Below, one piece after another: positions 1-7,715 of a stretch of DNA of 64,000 bases (position 1 is the stretch's first letter; each line of letters opens with the position of its first letter). The position numbers were made by a program, and so were the translations under genes. The DNA is taken from positions 62,001 through 126,000 of the forward strand of contig CAVXOH010000006.1 in assembly GCA_963763295.1 (NCBI GenBank), read 5' to 3'. The notes under the pieces are model-generated. The model did no database searches, had not been told where the DNA came from, and saw nothing but the letters and a program-made list of their open reading frames with translations. Source of the stretch: Amaricoccus sp963763295 (GTDB lineage: Bacteria; Pseudomonadota; Alphaproteobacteria; Rhodobacterales; Rhodobacteraceae).

Positions 1-153
1 ACCGAGGCCGAGCGCGAGATCCAGCTCATCAAGCGCGGCCGCTACGCCGAGTTCAACCTCGTCTACGACCGCGGTACGAAGTTCGGCCTCGAGACCGGGC
101 ACAACCCGGAGGCGGTGCTGATGTCGCTGCCCCCGGTCGCGAAATGGCCGTGA
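1..153 (+). CDS. hemF: Coproporphyrinogen III oxidase (aerobic), C-terminal fragment
   Basis: The window opens inside this gene; only the last 50 codons and the TGA stop are present. The visible peptide includes RGRYAEFNLVYDRGTKFGL followed by a tail ending MSLPPVAKWP, the conserved C-terminal signature of oxygen-dependent coproporphyrinogen III oxidase (HemF). The enzyme oxidatively decarboxylates coproporphyrinogen III to protoporphyrinogen IX in haem synthesis and acts in the cytoplasm. Catalytic residues and the start lie upstream of the window. The next gene is on the opposite strand, so the two converge across about 100 bp in which I see no clear terminator. Confidence 0.9.
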   Translation, partial: TEAEREIQLIKRGRYAEFNLVYDRGTKFGLETGHNPEAVLMSLPPVAKWP

Positions 154-253
154 CAACGTTGCTTTGAAGACCTCGCGAAGCTGGCGTAGGCGCACACGCG
201 CGCCTGTGCCGTCCGCCGTCGCCCGCGGTCGCTCCATCCGCCGGGCGCCCTCG

Positions 254-637
254 TCAGGTCGTGTAGTAGAACTCCTCGCGGACGATCTTGCCGCCGTCGT
301 CGACGGTGTAGATCGCGACCTCCTGCATCTGCATGCGGTCGCCGGTCTGCCGGTTGGTGGCGTCGAAGCCGAAGATCACCGCGAAGCGGTCGTCGCGGTG
401 CAGGTAGGGTCCCTCGACCTTCTGCTCGTGCACCTCCATGGCGCTGTCCCACCAGGCGTGCTTGCCCTTGATCGCCTCGACGCCGCGGCTCTCCGGGCTG
501 TCGGTGCCGGCCATCGCGACCGCTTCGACCGAAACCGCGTCCGGCGCGTAGAGTTCGTCGAGGCCCTCGGCCTCGGTATGGGCGCGGCAATGCGCGAGAA
601 GCTTTTCCGCCGTCGCCTTCGTCGCCTCCAGGGACAT
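254..637 (-). CDS. SnoaL/NTF2-like fold protein
   Basis: A 127-residue protein starting MSLEATKATAEKLL and ending EEFYYTT. An N-terminal helical stretch is followed by alternating strands (HAWWDSAMEVHE, RFAVIFGFDATN, MQEVAIYTVDDG), the pattern of small NTF2-like proteins in the SnoaL group. Such proteins are enzymes or ligand-binding domains of varied function, so no substrate can be assigned. The start at 637 has an AGGAGGG-type ribosome binding site a few bases upstream; the longer open frame beyond it is a shadow of the phosphatase gene. It lies downstream of the phoD-like gene on the same strand, separated by 77 bp. Confidence 0.75.
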   Translation of the reverse strand: MSLEATKATAEKLLAHCRAHTEAEGLDELYAPDAVSVEAVAMAGTDSPESRGVEAIKGKHAWWDSAMEVHEQKVEGPYLHRDDRFAVIFGFDATNRQTGDRMQMQEVAIYTVDDGGKIVREEFYYTT

Positions 638-714
638 GTCGGACCCTCCTGTGTTCTCCCTATGTTCTCGCGTTAACCAGTTCCGCCGAGTCGCGCAAGG
701 AGAACTGCGATGGC

Positions 715-2277
715 TCAGCCCGCCTGGGCGGGGTCGAGGGTGACGCTCCAGAGCTCGGTGTCGTCGCGGTCGATCAGGCGGACCGTCATCTGGCCGGTGA
801 CGCCGTCGATGTCGACGAGGCCGAAGAACTGCAGCCCGGCCGAGGGGGGCAGGTTGACCTCTCCCGCCTCGGGCGCCTTCACGAACCGGACCTCGGGACC
901 GAAGGTCGGGTCGAGCGCGTTCGGGCCGAAGGTGCCGGCGTGCAGCGGGCCGGCGACGAACTCCCAGAACGGGTCGAAGTCCTGGAACGCGGCGCGCGAC
1001 GGGTCGTAGCGATGCGCGGCGGCGTAGTGGACGTCGGCGGTGACCCAGACGGTGTTGGCGATGCCGGCCGCCTTGATGTAGCGCAGGATCTCGGCGAGCT
1101 CGAGCTCGCGCCCGAGCGGAGCACCGGGTGCGCCGTTGGCGATCGCCTCGATCAGGCGGACGTCGCCGCCCATGTCGGGCACGAGGAGGCCAATCGGCAT
1201 GTCGGAGGCGATGACCTTCCAGGTGGCGGTCGACCCGGCGAGCGCGCGCTTCAGCCAGGCGACCTGGGCGGCGCCGAAGATCCGGCTCGCGTCGGTCAGC
1301 CGCGGCTCCATGCCGTCGGTGTTCGCGGCCCGGTAGCTCCTGAGGTCGACGAAGAAGACGTCGAGGAGCGGCCCGTAGCCGACCTTGCGATAGACCCGGC
1401 CCGGCTCGGCCGGGGTGAAGCGGATCGGCGTCATCTCGTGGAAGGCGCGTCCGGCGCGGGCGGCGAGCACGTGCACCGACTTCTCGGTGTAACGGTCGTC
1501 GGCGCCGAGATCCTTGCCCGGCGACCAGTTGTTGACGACCTCGTGGTCGTCCCACTGGTAGAAGGTCGGCACCGTCGCGTTCATCGCCCGCACGTGCCGG
1601 TCGAGCATGTTGTACTTCCACTGGCCGCGGAACTCGTCGAGCGTCTCGGCGACCTTGCGCTTCTCGTCGATCATGACCTCGCTGATCCAGACGCTGCCGT
1701 CGTTGAGCTCGACCCGCTCCTCGACCGGGCCGTCGGCGTAGATGGTGTCGCCGGAGTGCAGGAAGAAGTCGGGCTCGCGGCCGGCGATCGTCGCGTAGGT
1801 CTTCATCCCGACCGCGTCGATCCCCCAGCCCTGCCCGACCGTGTCGCCCGACCAGGCGAAGCGGATCGAGCGGCGCGAGGCGGGCGCGGTGCGAAAGCGC
1901 CCGACGATCGGCTCGGAGACGAGGTTCACGTCGGCGAGGTCGGCCGCGACCATCCGGTAGAAGATCTCCTGGTCGGAGGGCAGGCCCTCGAGCAGCCGCT
2001 TCACCCCAAGGTCGCCCTCGGGCAGCGCGGCCAGCGGCGGCAGCCGGAACGGGTCGGCGAAGCTCTCGGTCGTGGCGACCTCGACCGACACCAGCGCGGG
2101 GCGGTCGACCCGGGTCCAGATCATGCCCGAGCTCGTGTCGACGTCGCCCGACTGCACGCCGTGGGTGAAGACCGGGCGCGCGGCTGCCTGCCAGAAGGCG
2201 GGCAGCGGCAGGTGCGCGGCGAACGCGGCGCCGGCGAGGAAGCGGCGGCGGGAGAACGCGGGGCGGGCGTGGAGCAT
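715..2277 (-). CDS. phoD: PhoD-like alkaline phosphatase/phosphodiesterase, Tat-exported
   Basis: A 520-residue protein. The N-terminus carries a twin-arginine signal, SRRRFLAG at residues 9-16, followed by a hydrophobic alanine-rich stretch, so export in folded form through Tat is expected. A PhoD N-terminal beta domain (about 35-130) precedes the metallophosphatase domain. The latter shows GDTIYAD at about 176-182, the typical QWDDHEVVNNW at about 241-251 and ADVHYAAA near 410, which supply metal and phosphate ligands. Members hydrolyse phosphomonoesters or phosphodiesters in the periplasm, using calcium and iron in the characterised enzymes. The substrate here is not known. No Pho box is obvious upstream. 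Confidence 0.88.
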   Translation of the reverse strand: MLHARPAFSRRRFLAGAAFAAHLPLPAFWQAAARPVFTHGVQSGDVDTSSGMIWTRVDRPALVSVEVATTESFADPFRLPPLAALPEGDLGVKRLLEGLPSDQEIFYRMVAADLADVNLVSEPIVGRFRTAPASRRSIRFAWSGDTVGQGWGIDAVGMKTYATIAGREPDFFLHSGDTIYADGPVEERVELNDGSVWISEVMIDEKRKVAETLDEFRGQWKYNMLDRHVRAMNATVPTFYQWDDHEVVNNWSPGKDLGADDRYTEKSVHVLAARAGRAFHEMTPIRFTPAEPGRVYRKVGYGPLLDVFFVDLRSYRAANTDGMEPRLTDASRIFGAAQVAWLKRALAGSTATWKVIASDMPIGLLVPDMGGDVRLIEAIANGAPGAPLGRELELAEILRYIKAAGIANTVWVTADVHYAAAHRYDPSRAAFQDFDPFWEFVAGPLHAGTFGPNALDPTFGPEVRFVKAPEAGEVNLPPSAGLQFFGLVDIDGVTGQMTVRLIDRDDTELWSVTLDPAQAG

Positions 2278-2367
2278 GGCAGACCTCCGGCAGGCACGGG
2301 CGACCGAGGCTAGGAAGCCAACACGACGCCGGCTTGACCGGTGGATGACGTTTCCGTGACCGCCGGC

Positions 2368-3531
2368 TCAGCCGCGGCCGGCAACCGCAATCAGCCGCAG
2401 TTCGTCGGCGTCGAGCGCGAGGTCGGAGGCGATCCACGCCGCCTCGAGCCGCTTCAGCGCCGCGCCGAGCGCCGGGCCTTCGAGGTCGAGGTCGGCAGCG
2501 CGGAGCGGGAAGACCGCGTCGGCGCCGCGGGCGATCTCGGCCTCGAGATCGGCGGGCGGCGGCTCTCCGAGGCTGGCGGCGCGGATCAGCGCCGCGTCGC
2601 GGGCGGCGTCGGGGCCGTGGCGGTACGCGGCGACCGCCGGGGCGTCGCCGAGCGCGGCGGCGGTCGCCTCGAGCGCGCGGACATCGGCGCGCGAGAGGCG
2701 CAGCGCCTCTCCCCACTCCGGCCGCCCGCCGAGCGCGGCGAGGCGGCGCTGCCAGCGCGGCGCGCACCCGGCCGCGGCCTCGAGGTGGACGAGGGGCGCG
2801 AGCGCCGCGGGATCGGCGCCGGGCAGCACGCGGGCGAGGATGCCGGAGGCGGCCATCGCGGCGACGGCGGGGGCCGGGTCGGGCGCGGCGAGGAGCTTCG
2901 TCACCTCGGCGCCGACGCGCTCGCGCGAAAGCCGGGCGAGACCGTCCTGCAAAGCGGCGCAGGCGGCGAGGCCGTCGGGGTCGAGCCCGCCGGCCGGGTC
3001 GCCGTACCAGGCGTGGATGCGGAAGAAGCGCAGGATGCGCAGGTAGTCCTCGGCGATCCGCGCGCTCGCGTCGCCGACGAAGCGCACCCGGCCGGCGCGC
3101 AGGTCCGGCAGGCCGCCGAGCGGGTCGACGACAGTGCCGTCCGGGCGGACGTAGAGCGCGTTCATGGTGAAGTCGCGCCGCGCGGCGTCGTCGCGCAGGT
3201 CGCTCGAGTACGCGACGACGGCGCGGCGGCCGAAGGTCTCGACGTCGCGGCGGAAGGTCGTGACCTCGAAGGGCCGGCCGCCGGCGAGCACGGTGACGGT
3301 GCCGTGCGCGAGCCCGGTCAGCACCGGCTTCAGACCGGCCGCCCCGGCCAGCGCGATCACCGCCTCCGGCACGGCGTCGGTGGCGATGTCGATGTCGGAG
3401 ACCGGCCGGCCGAGCAGCGCGTTGCGCACGCAGCCGCCGACGGGGAGCGCCTGGTGCCCGGCGTCGGTCAGCAGGCGCAGGACCCGCTGCGTCGCCGGCG
3501 CCGCCAGCCAGTCCGCCTCGATCCGGGTCAC
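2368..3531 (-). CDS. cca: CCA tRNA nucleotidyltransferase
   Basis: A 387-residue class II nucleotidyltransferase of the poly(A) polymerase/CCA-adding family. The head domain shows PVGGCVRNALLGRPVSDIDIATD near residues 30-52 (glycine-rich loop plus the metal-binding Asp-x-Asp), then the RRDFTMNALY and RFVGDASARIAEDYLRILRFFR blocks that bind NTP and position tRNA. It adds or repairs the 3' CCA end of tRNA in the cytoplasm. The start codon overlaps the stop of the upstream Nudix gene by 4 nt, so the two are translationally coupled; this Nudix-cca pair is common in Rhodobacterales. Confidence 0.93.
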   Translation of the reverse strand: MTRIEADWLAAPATQRVLRLLTDAGHQALPVGGCVRNALLGRPVSDIDIATDAVPEAVIALAGAAGLKPVLTGLAHGTVTVLAGGRPFEVTTFRRDVETFGRRAVVAYSSDLRDDAARRDFTMNALYVRPDGTVVDPLGGLPDLRAGRVRFVGDASARIAEDYLRILRFFRIHAWYGDPAGGLDPDGLAACAALQDGLARLSRERVGAEVTKLLAAPDPAPAVAAMAASGILARVLPGADPAALAPLVHLEAAAGCAPRWQRRLAALGGRPEWGEALRLSRADVRALEATAAALGDAPAVAAYRHGPDAARDAALIRAASLGEPPPADLEAEIARGADAVFPLRAADLDLEGPALGAALKRLEAAWIASDLALDADELRLIAVAGRG

Positions 3532-4136
3532 GGACCCTGCATCCGGTCCGCGAGCGTCTTCAGCATCCGTGCGGTGGCTCCCCAGATGTAGTGGGGACCG
3601 TAGGCGATCACGTAGTAGCGGCGCATCTGGCTCTGCCAGCGGCGGCCGAGCACCTGCAGGTTGGCCGGGTCGAGCACGAAGGCGAGCGGCACCTCGAAGA
3701 CCTCGTCGACCTCGGCGCGGTCGAGCACCGGCCGGAAGTCCGGGGCGACGAGGCCGACGAACGGGGCGACGGCGAAATCGGTGACGGTCTCGTGCATGTC
3801 GAGCGCGCCGAGCACCTCGACGCGCGCCGGGTCGAGGCCGATCTCCTCCTCGGCCTCGCGCAGCGCCGCGTCGAGCGGGGTCGGGTCGCCCGGCTCCTGC
3901 TTGCCGCCGGGGAAGGCGACCTGGCCGGGATGGTGCTTGAGGAGCGCGGCGCGGCGGGTCAGGATGACGTTGAGGCCCGCGCCGCGCTCGATCAGCGGCA
4001 CCAGCACCGAGGCGGGCCGCAGCGCCCGCGACGCCAGCCGGCGCACGCCGGGGGTGAGGTCGAAATCCGACGAGCCGCCGGCCGGCGCCGCGAGAGCGCC
4101 GCGGATGCGCGAGACGTTGACGGAGGGCCGGTCCAT
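3528..4136 (-). CDS. Nudix hydrolase, CoA pyrophosphatase type
   Basis: A 202-residue protein. The Nudix box runs from GGKQEPGD through AALREAEEEIGLDP (about residues 82-105), giving the conserved G-x5-E-x7-REUXEE-x-GU pattern, preceded by HHPGQVAFPGG, typical of the NudL/YeaB CoA diphosphatase group. Such enzymes cleave CoA and derivatives into 3',5'-ADP and phosphopantetheine. I chose MDRPSV at 4136 because the frame further upstream is low-complexity arginine/proline sequence antisense to the small + strand genes, and the chosen start gives the usual family length. It is the first gene of the cca operon (4-nt overlap). Substrate assignment is by family only. Confidence 0.88.
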   Translation of the reverse strand: MDRPSVNVSRIRGALAAPAGGSSDFDLTPGVRRLASRALRPASVLVPLIERGAGLNVILTRRAALLKHHPGQVAFPGGKQEPGDPTPLDAALREAEEEIGLDPARVEVLGALDMHETVTDFAVAPFVGLVAPDFRPVLDRAEVDEVFEVPLAFVLDPANLQVLGRRWQSQMRRYYVIAYGPHYIWGATARMLKTLADRMQGP

Positions 4137-4237
4137 CGCAGTTACATGGCCGGAGCCCGGCGCGGGCGCAAGGGCCGCTCGAGCGGCGGCGGGTTGCGGG
4201 TCAGACAGGGCGGCGGCAGCCACGGGGGAGGACGCGG

Positions 4238-4477
4238 ATGGCACGGGTGAAGTACGCGATCGTCGAGCATGACGGCGGCTGGGCCTACAAGGTCGACGGC
4301 ACCTATTCGGAGAGCTTCGCGACCCGGGAGGCCGCGCATTTCGCCGCCTGCCAGGCCGCGCTCGAGCAGCAGGTGCCGGGCGAGACCGCGACGATAAGCT
4401 GGGAGGACGAGCGCGGCCGCTGGCACGCCGAGATCGCCCGCGGCTCGGACCGGCCCGAGGTGGAGGTCGAGGACTGA
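4238..4477 (+). CDS. Small conserved-type hypothetical protein (DUF2188-like)
   Basis: A 79-residue acidic protein. The central part, GGWAYKVDGTYSESFATREAAHFAA, has the look of short DUF2188-type proteins (a strand, then a helix containing an alanine-rich TREAA segment), and the C-terminus is strongly acidic. I do not recognise a function. The next gene (zinc finger) starts 1 nt after its stop region, so the two are probably co-transcribed. It diverges from the Nudix gene, sharing a gap of about 100 bp. Confidence 0.65.
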   Translation: MARVKYAIVEHDGGWAYKVDGTYSESFATREAAHFAACQAALEQQVPGETATISWEDERGRWHAEIARGSDRPEVEVED

Positions 4478-4478
4478 G

Positions 4479-4781
4479 ATGCCCTGCAGCCATCGCGGCG
4501 ACATCGCGACCGTCACCCCCAGCGCCCGCGGCTGCGAGGAGTGCCTGAAGTCGGGCTCCTGGTGGGTGCACCTGCGCATCTGCCGCACCTGCGGCCACGT
4601 CGGCTGCTGCGACAACTCGCCCAACAAGCACGCCACCGCGCATTTCCACTCCACCGGCCACCCGATCCTCGAGGGCTACGACCCGCCGGAGGGTTGGGGG
4701 TGGTGCTACGTCGACGAGGTGATGTTCGACCTCTCCGACCGCGCGACCCCGCAGCTCGGCCCGATCCCGCGCTTCGTGTGA
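4479..4781 (+). CDS. UBP-type zinc finger protein
   Basis: A 100-residue protein made almost entirely of one ZnF-UBP domain. Zinc ligands are visible as a Cys-Ser-His pair at residues 3-5, CEEC near 19-22, CRTCGHVGCC near 34-43, and His residues in NKHATAHFHSTGHP. In eukaryotes this domain binds the free C-terminus of ubiquitin; free-standing bacterial copies are widespread and of unknown role. It starts 1 nt after the preceding gene's stop, and a sulfotransferase gene follows 16 nt downstream, so the three probably form one transcript. Confidence 0.85.
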   Translation: MPCSHRGDIATVTPSARGCEECLKSGSWWVHLRICRTCGHVGCCDNSPNKHATAHFHSTGHPILEGYDPPEGWGWCYVDEVMFDLSDRATPQLGPIPRFV

Positions 4782-4797
4782 GGCGCTGGAGGAAAGC

Positions 4798-5436
4798 ATG
4801 CCTCTCGAGATCATCGGAGCGGGGTTCGGCCGTACGGGGACCAATTCCCTGCGACTTGCACTCGACCTGATCGGCTTCGGCCCCTGCCACCACATGCACG
4901 AGGTCGCGGCGCATCCGCGCCAGGTGCCGATCTGGCAGGCGGCCGCCGAAGGTGGCCCCATGGACTGGGAGTCGGTCTTTGCCGGCTACCGGTCCCAGGT
5001 GGATTGGCCCGGCGCGCGCTACTGGCGCGAGCTCGCCGACGCCTTTCCAAGGGCCAAGGTCATCCTGACGGTGCGGCAGCCGGAACGCTGGTACCGGAGC
5101 TTCGCCGCGACCATTGCACCGGAACTGCTGGCGCCGCCCGCATCCGACGATCCCGTCGCGGTGGCGCGCCGCCGGATGCAGCGGGAGACGATCGCTCAAC
5201 AGGTCTTCGGCGGTCGCCCTCTGGACCGGACCCATGCCATCGCGGTCTTCCGGGACCATGTCGCGGAGGTCAGCCGAAGCGTGGCCGCCGAGCGGTTGCT
5301 GATCTTCGACGTGACGCAGGGCTGGGGGCCGTTGTGCGCCTTCCTCGCGGTGCGGGAGCCCGACACGCCCTTTCCAAGGACGAACACCGTTCGCGAGTTC
5401 CACGAGGGCAGGTGGATCCGAACCCCGGACCCCTAG
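4798..5436 (+). CDS. Sulfotransferase family protein
   Basis: A 212-residue protein beginning MPLEIIGAGFGRTGTNSL; the GRTGTNS loop at about residues 11-17 is the phosphosulfate (PAPS) binding loop seen in the Sulfotransfer_4 family. Downstream blocks FPRAKVILTVRQPERWYRS and FRDHVAEVSRSV correspond to the 3'-phosphate binding region. Family members are predicted to move a sulfuryl group from PAPS to a hydroxylated acceptor; the acceptor is unknown. An AGGAAAGC motif precedes the ATG. Its G+C looks slightly lower than that of its neighbours. Confidence 0.85.
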   Translation: MPLEIIGAGFGRTGTNSLRLALDLIGFGPCHHMHEVAAHPRQVPIWQAAAEGGPMDWESVFAGYRSQVDWPGARYWRELADAFPRAKVILTVRQPERWYRSFAATIAPELLAPPASDDPVAVARRRMQRETIAQQVFGGRPLDRTHAIAVFRDHVAEVSRSVAAERLLIFDVTQGWGPLCAFLAVREPDTPFPRTNTVREFHEGRWIRTPDP

Positions 5437-5529
5437 GGTGCCTGCCGACATACTGCTCCCTGCTCTTGGCCCCGAGCGGCCATCGAAGAATGGCGCTCGC
5501 ACGCGGGATACGCTCGTCCCGGCACCGCC

Positions 5530-5775
5530 TTGCCGGCCGCTTCGCCTCCTGCGCAGACGGTGCCGCCTGCCGGATTTGACCGTCGGCAAATCCGGCCGCG
5601 GCCGCCCCTGCGGGGGGCGGCCGCGATTCCGCGTCCGCCGGGGCGGATGGAGAACGATGGTCCTGGCGGCACCCCCCCCTTCGCCTCCGCGCTCGCGCGC
5701 TCCGCGAACGGCCCGGCCGAAGCAGTGCTTCGGCCCGTCGGGCCGGGGCTCGCGGGGCCGGGCCCCGGTTCGTCG
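5530..5775. repeat. Structured intergenic repeat, copy B1
   Basis: The 495-bp gap 5437-5931 has no gene I can support. Its middle folds as successive hairpins. Hairpin 1 is GCCGGATTTG (5569-5578) paired with CAAATCCGGC (5587-5596) around the loop ACCGTCGG. Hairpin 2 pairs CGCGGCCGCCCC with GGGGCGGCCGCG. The last hairpin has outer arms GGCCCG/CGGGCC (5710-5744) and inner arms GCCGAAGCA/TGCTTCGGC. The same order and the CCGTCG loop recur at 26743-26985 and, more divergently, at 12957-13198 and 25398-25632. The flanks (5437-5529 and 5776-5931) show nothing further. Confidence 0.75.
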
Positions 5776-5931
5776 AAGGGCAGGTCGTGGCGCAAGGCAG
5801 ACGTCACGCAGATTCGGATAACGCTCTCTAGCGGACCAGCAGCCGCCAAGGTCGAGGGGTTCACGAACGGCCGCGAGAACGCTGCCGACAGGCGAGCGGT
5901 GGCTGAAAGGCGTGCCGCTGTCCGGCGGCCG

Positions 5932-7449
5932 TCAGACCAGTGCGTCCGCCGACACGACCTGCGCCGCGCCGATGAAGTCGTCGATCGAGTCGATGGCGCC
6001 GCCGATCCCGACCGCCGTGATCGCGATCCGGGCGCCGTCGGCGAAGGCGAGCTCGACCGGCGCGCCGGCGCGGGCCTGTGTCACGCTCTCTACCGCCGCG
6101 ACGAAGTCGTCGTAGAGCCCCCGCGCGCCGCGGTCGACGAGGCCCGCGACCGCGATCCGGTCGTCTGCCATGAAGTCGGTGATGACGTCGCGTCCGCCCG
6201 GTCCCGACCCGAACACGAACGTGTCCGCGTCGGCGTCGCCGGTAAAGGTGTCGCCGCCTTCGCCGCCGATCAGCACGTCCCTGCCCTTGCCGCCATGCAG
6301 CAGGTTGCCGTCGCCGCCAACCGACTGCAGCCGGTCGTTGCCGTCGTGGCCGAACATCCGGTTGGCGCCGGGCGAGCCCTCGCCGACCTCCGCGTAGATC
6401 GTATCGTTGCCGGCGCCCCCCAGCATCTCGTTCCGGACGGAGCCGTAGGAGTTGAGCGGCGGATTGCCCAGGAACGTTCCGGATACCCACATCGTGTCGT
6501 TGCCGTTGCCGCCGACTAAGCGGTTCGTCAGGAGCAACGGCGGGTCTCCATCGTCCCACAGGTCCCATATCTCCGCCCACCCCGACGCCCAGAGGAAGTC
6601 GTCGCCGTCGCCGCCGTCGAGGTCGTTGCGCGGGGTCCAGGAGTAGCTCGTGTAGTTCTCGGTCAGCGTCGCCCAGATCGTGTCGTTGCCCTTGCCGCCC
6701 GACAGGGTGTTCGCGTGCGCGGCCTCGCCTCGGATCGTATCGTTTCCGGCGTCGCCGGACACGATGTTGGTGCCGACGCTGGCCCACTCGTCCGCCCCGA
6801 GCGCGATGGCCTCGATCTGGTCGTGACCATCGCCGCCGGAGATCCGGTTCACGGCCGTCGCCTCCGTCACCCCGTCGTTGTGAAAGCCGATCGCCGCGGC
6901 GAAGATCTGGTCGTTCCCGCCCTCGCCATTCACGGTGTTGGTGACGTGAGGGATGTTGCCGGAGGTCTCGATCCGGACCCTGTCGTTGCCGGCACCGGCG
7001 TGGATCGTAGGCGCGAGCAACCCGTGGAACACGTCGAAGTTCTCCAGCACCCGGATCGTGTCGTCGCCGGAGCCGCCCCAGATGGTGAACGCGGCCCAGG
7101 CGTTCCATGCCGAGCCGCCGAGCGTTGCGGTGATCGTGTCGCGACCGTCGCCACCGGACAGGTTGGCGCGGAAATCGAGATCGAGGTCGCCCGTTCCCTG
7201 CACCCTGGCCTCGAGCGTGTCGTCGCCCTTGCCGCCCTGCTGCGTGGCGACGAGGCACCCGACCCAGTCGACGGGAAGGGCCCAGAGGTTGAACACCGAG
7301 CTCAGCTGGTCGTTGCCGTCGCCGCCGTCGAGATAGGTGTCGTTCCGGTCGGTGCTGGTCAGGATGTCGGCGCCGCCGAGGCCGAAGAGCTGATCCAGAT
7401 CGAAGCGCACGGACAGCCGATCCGCGCGTGCGGTTCCATTGAGAGCCAC
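5932..7449 (-). CDS. RTX-type calcium-binding repeat protein
   Basis: A 505-residue acidic protein built from about fifteen GGxGxDxhx nonapeptide-type repeats, for example GGDGNDQLS, GGKGDDTLEA, GGSGDDTIRV, GGNGNDTMWV and GGAGNDTIYA. These form parallel beta-rolls that bind calcium. The repeats near the C-terminus are followed by GGRDVITDFMADDRIAV, the usual end module of type I-secreted RTX proteins. No Sec or Tat signal is present, consistent with an uncleaved C-terminal secretion signal, but no type I secretion genes lie in the window. No enzymatic domain is visible, so an adhesin or surface-layer role is inferred only. It is divergent from the mrp operon. Confidence 0.85.
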   Translation of the reverse strand: MALNGTARADRLSVRFDLDQLFGLGGADILTSTDRNDTYLDGGDGNDQLSSVFNLWALPVDWVGCLVATQQGGKGDDTLEARVQGTGDLDLDFRANLSGGDGRDTITATLGGSAWNAWAAFTIWGGSGDDTIRVLENFDVFHGLLAPTIHAGAGNDRVRIETSGNIPHVTNTVNGEGGNDQIFAAAIGFHNDGVTEATAVNRISGGDGHDQIEAIALGADEWASVGTNIVSGDAGNDTIRGEAAHANTLSGGKGNDTIWATLTENYTSYSWTPRNDLDGGDGDDFLWASGWAEIWDLWDDGDPPLLLTNRLVGGNGNDTMWVSGTFLGNPPLNSYGSVRNEMLGGAGNDTIYAEVGEGSPGANRMFGHDGNDRLQSVGGDGNLLHGGKGRDVLIGGEGGDTFTGDADADTFVFGSGPGGRDVITDFMADDRIAVAGLVDRGARGLYDDFVAAVESVTQARAGAPVELAFADGARIAITAVGIGGAIDSIDDFIGAAQVVSADALV

Positions 7450-7715
7450 CGTCCCCCTCCCCCCGAAGGTAATCTCATTCCGACAGTCGATGGTTACCGG
7501 ATTTCGGTCAAGCGTTAACCGCCCCCAACACGTGCGCGCGCGGCCGGAAGGTTAATGAAGCGCGGGGCCGGCGGCGGGAGGGGAGGGTTGAATCGGCGGG
7601 CCGGTTCCGCAATGAAGGGGAACGCGCTCCCCTGCCGGCAGGAGCGCGGCCGGGCTCGCGCGCGACCAGCGCCGGCCGGCGGGGGGCGGCGAGAGAGAGG
7701 GAGGCGAGGACCGAC

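Noticed and set aside
254..2767. One long minus-strand gene covering the SnoaL-like protein and the region opposite phoD
   Set aside because: Only the last 127 codons look like a protein; the rest is a frame shadow of the phosphatase gene, and a good ribosome site marks the start at 637.
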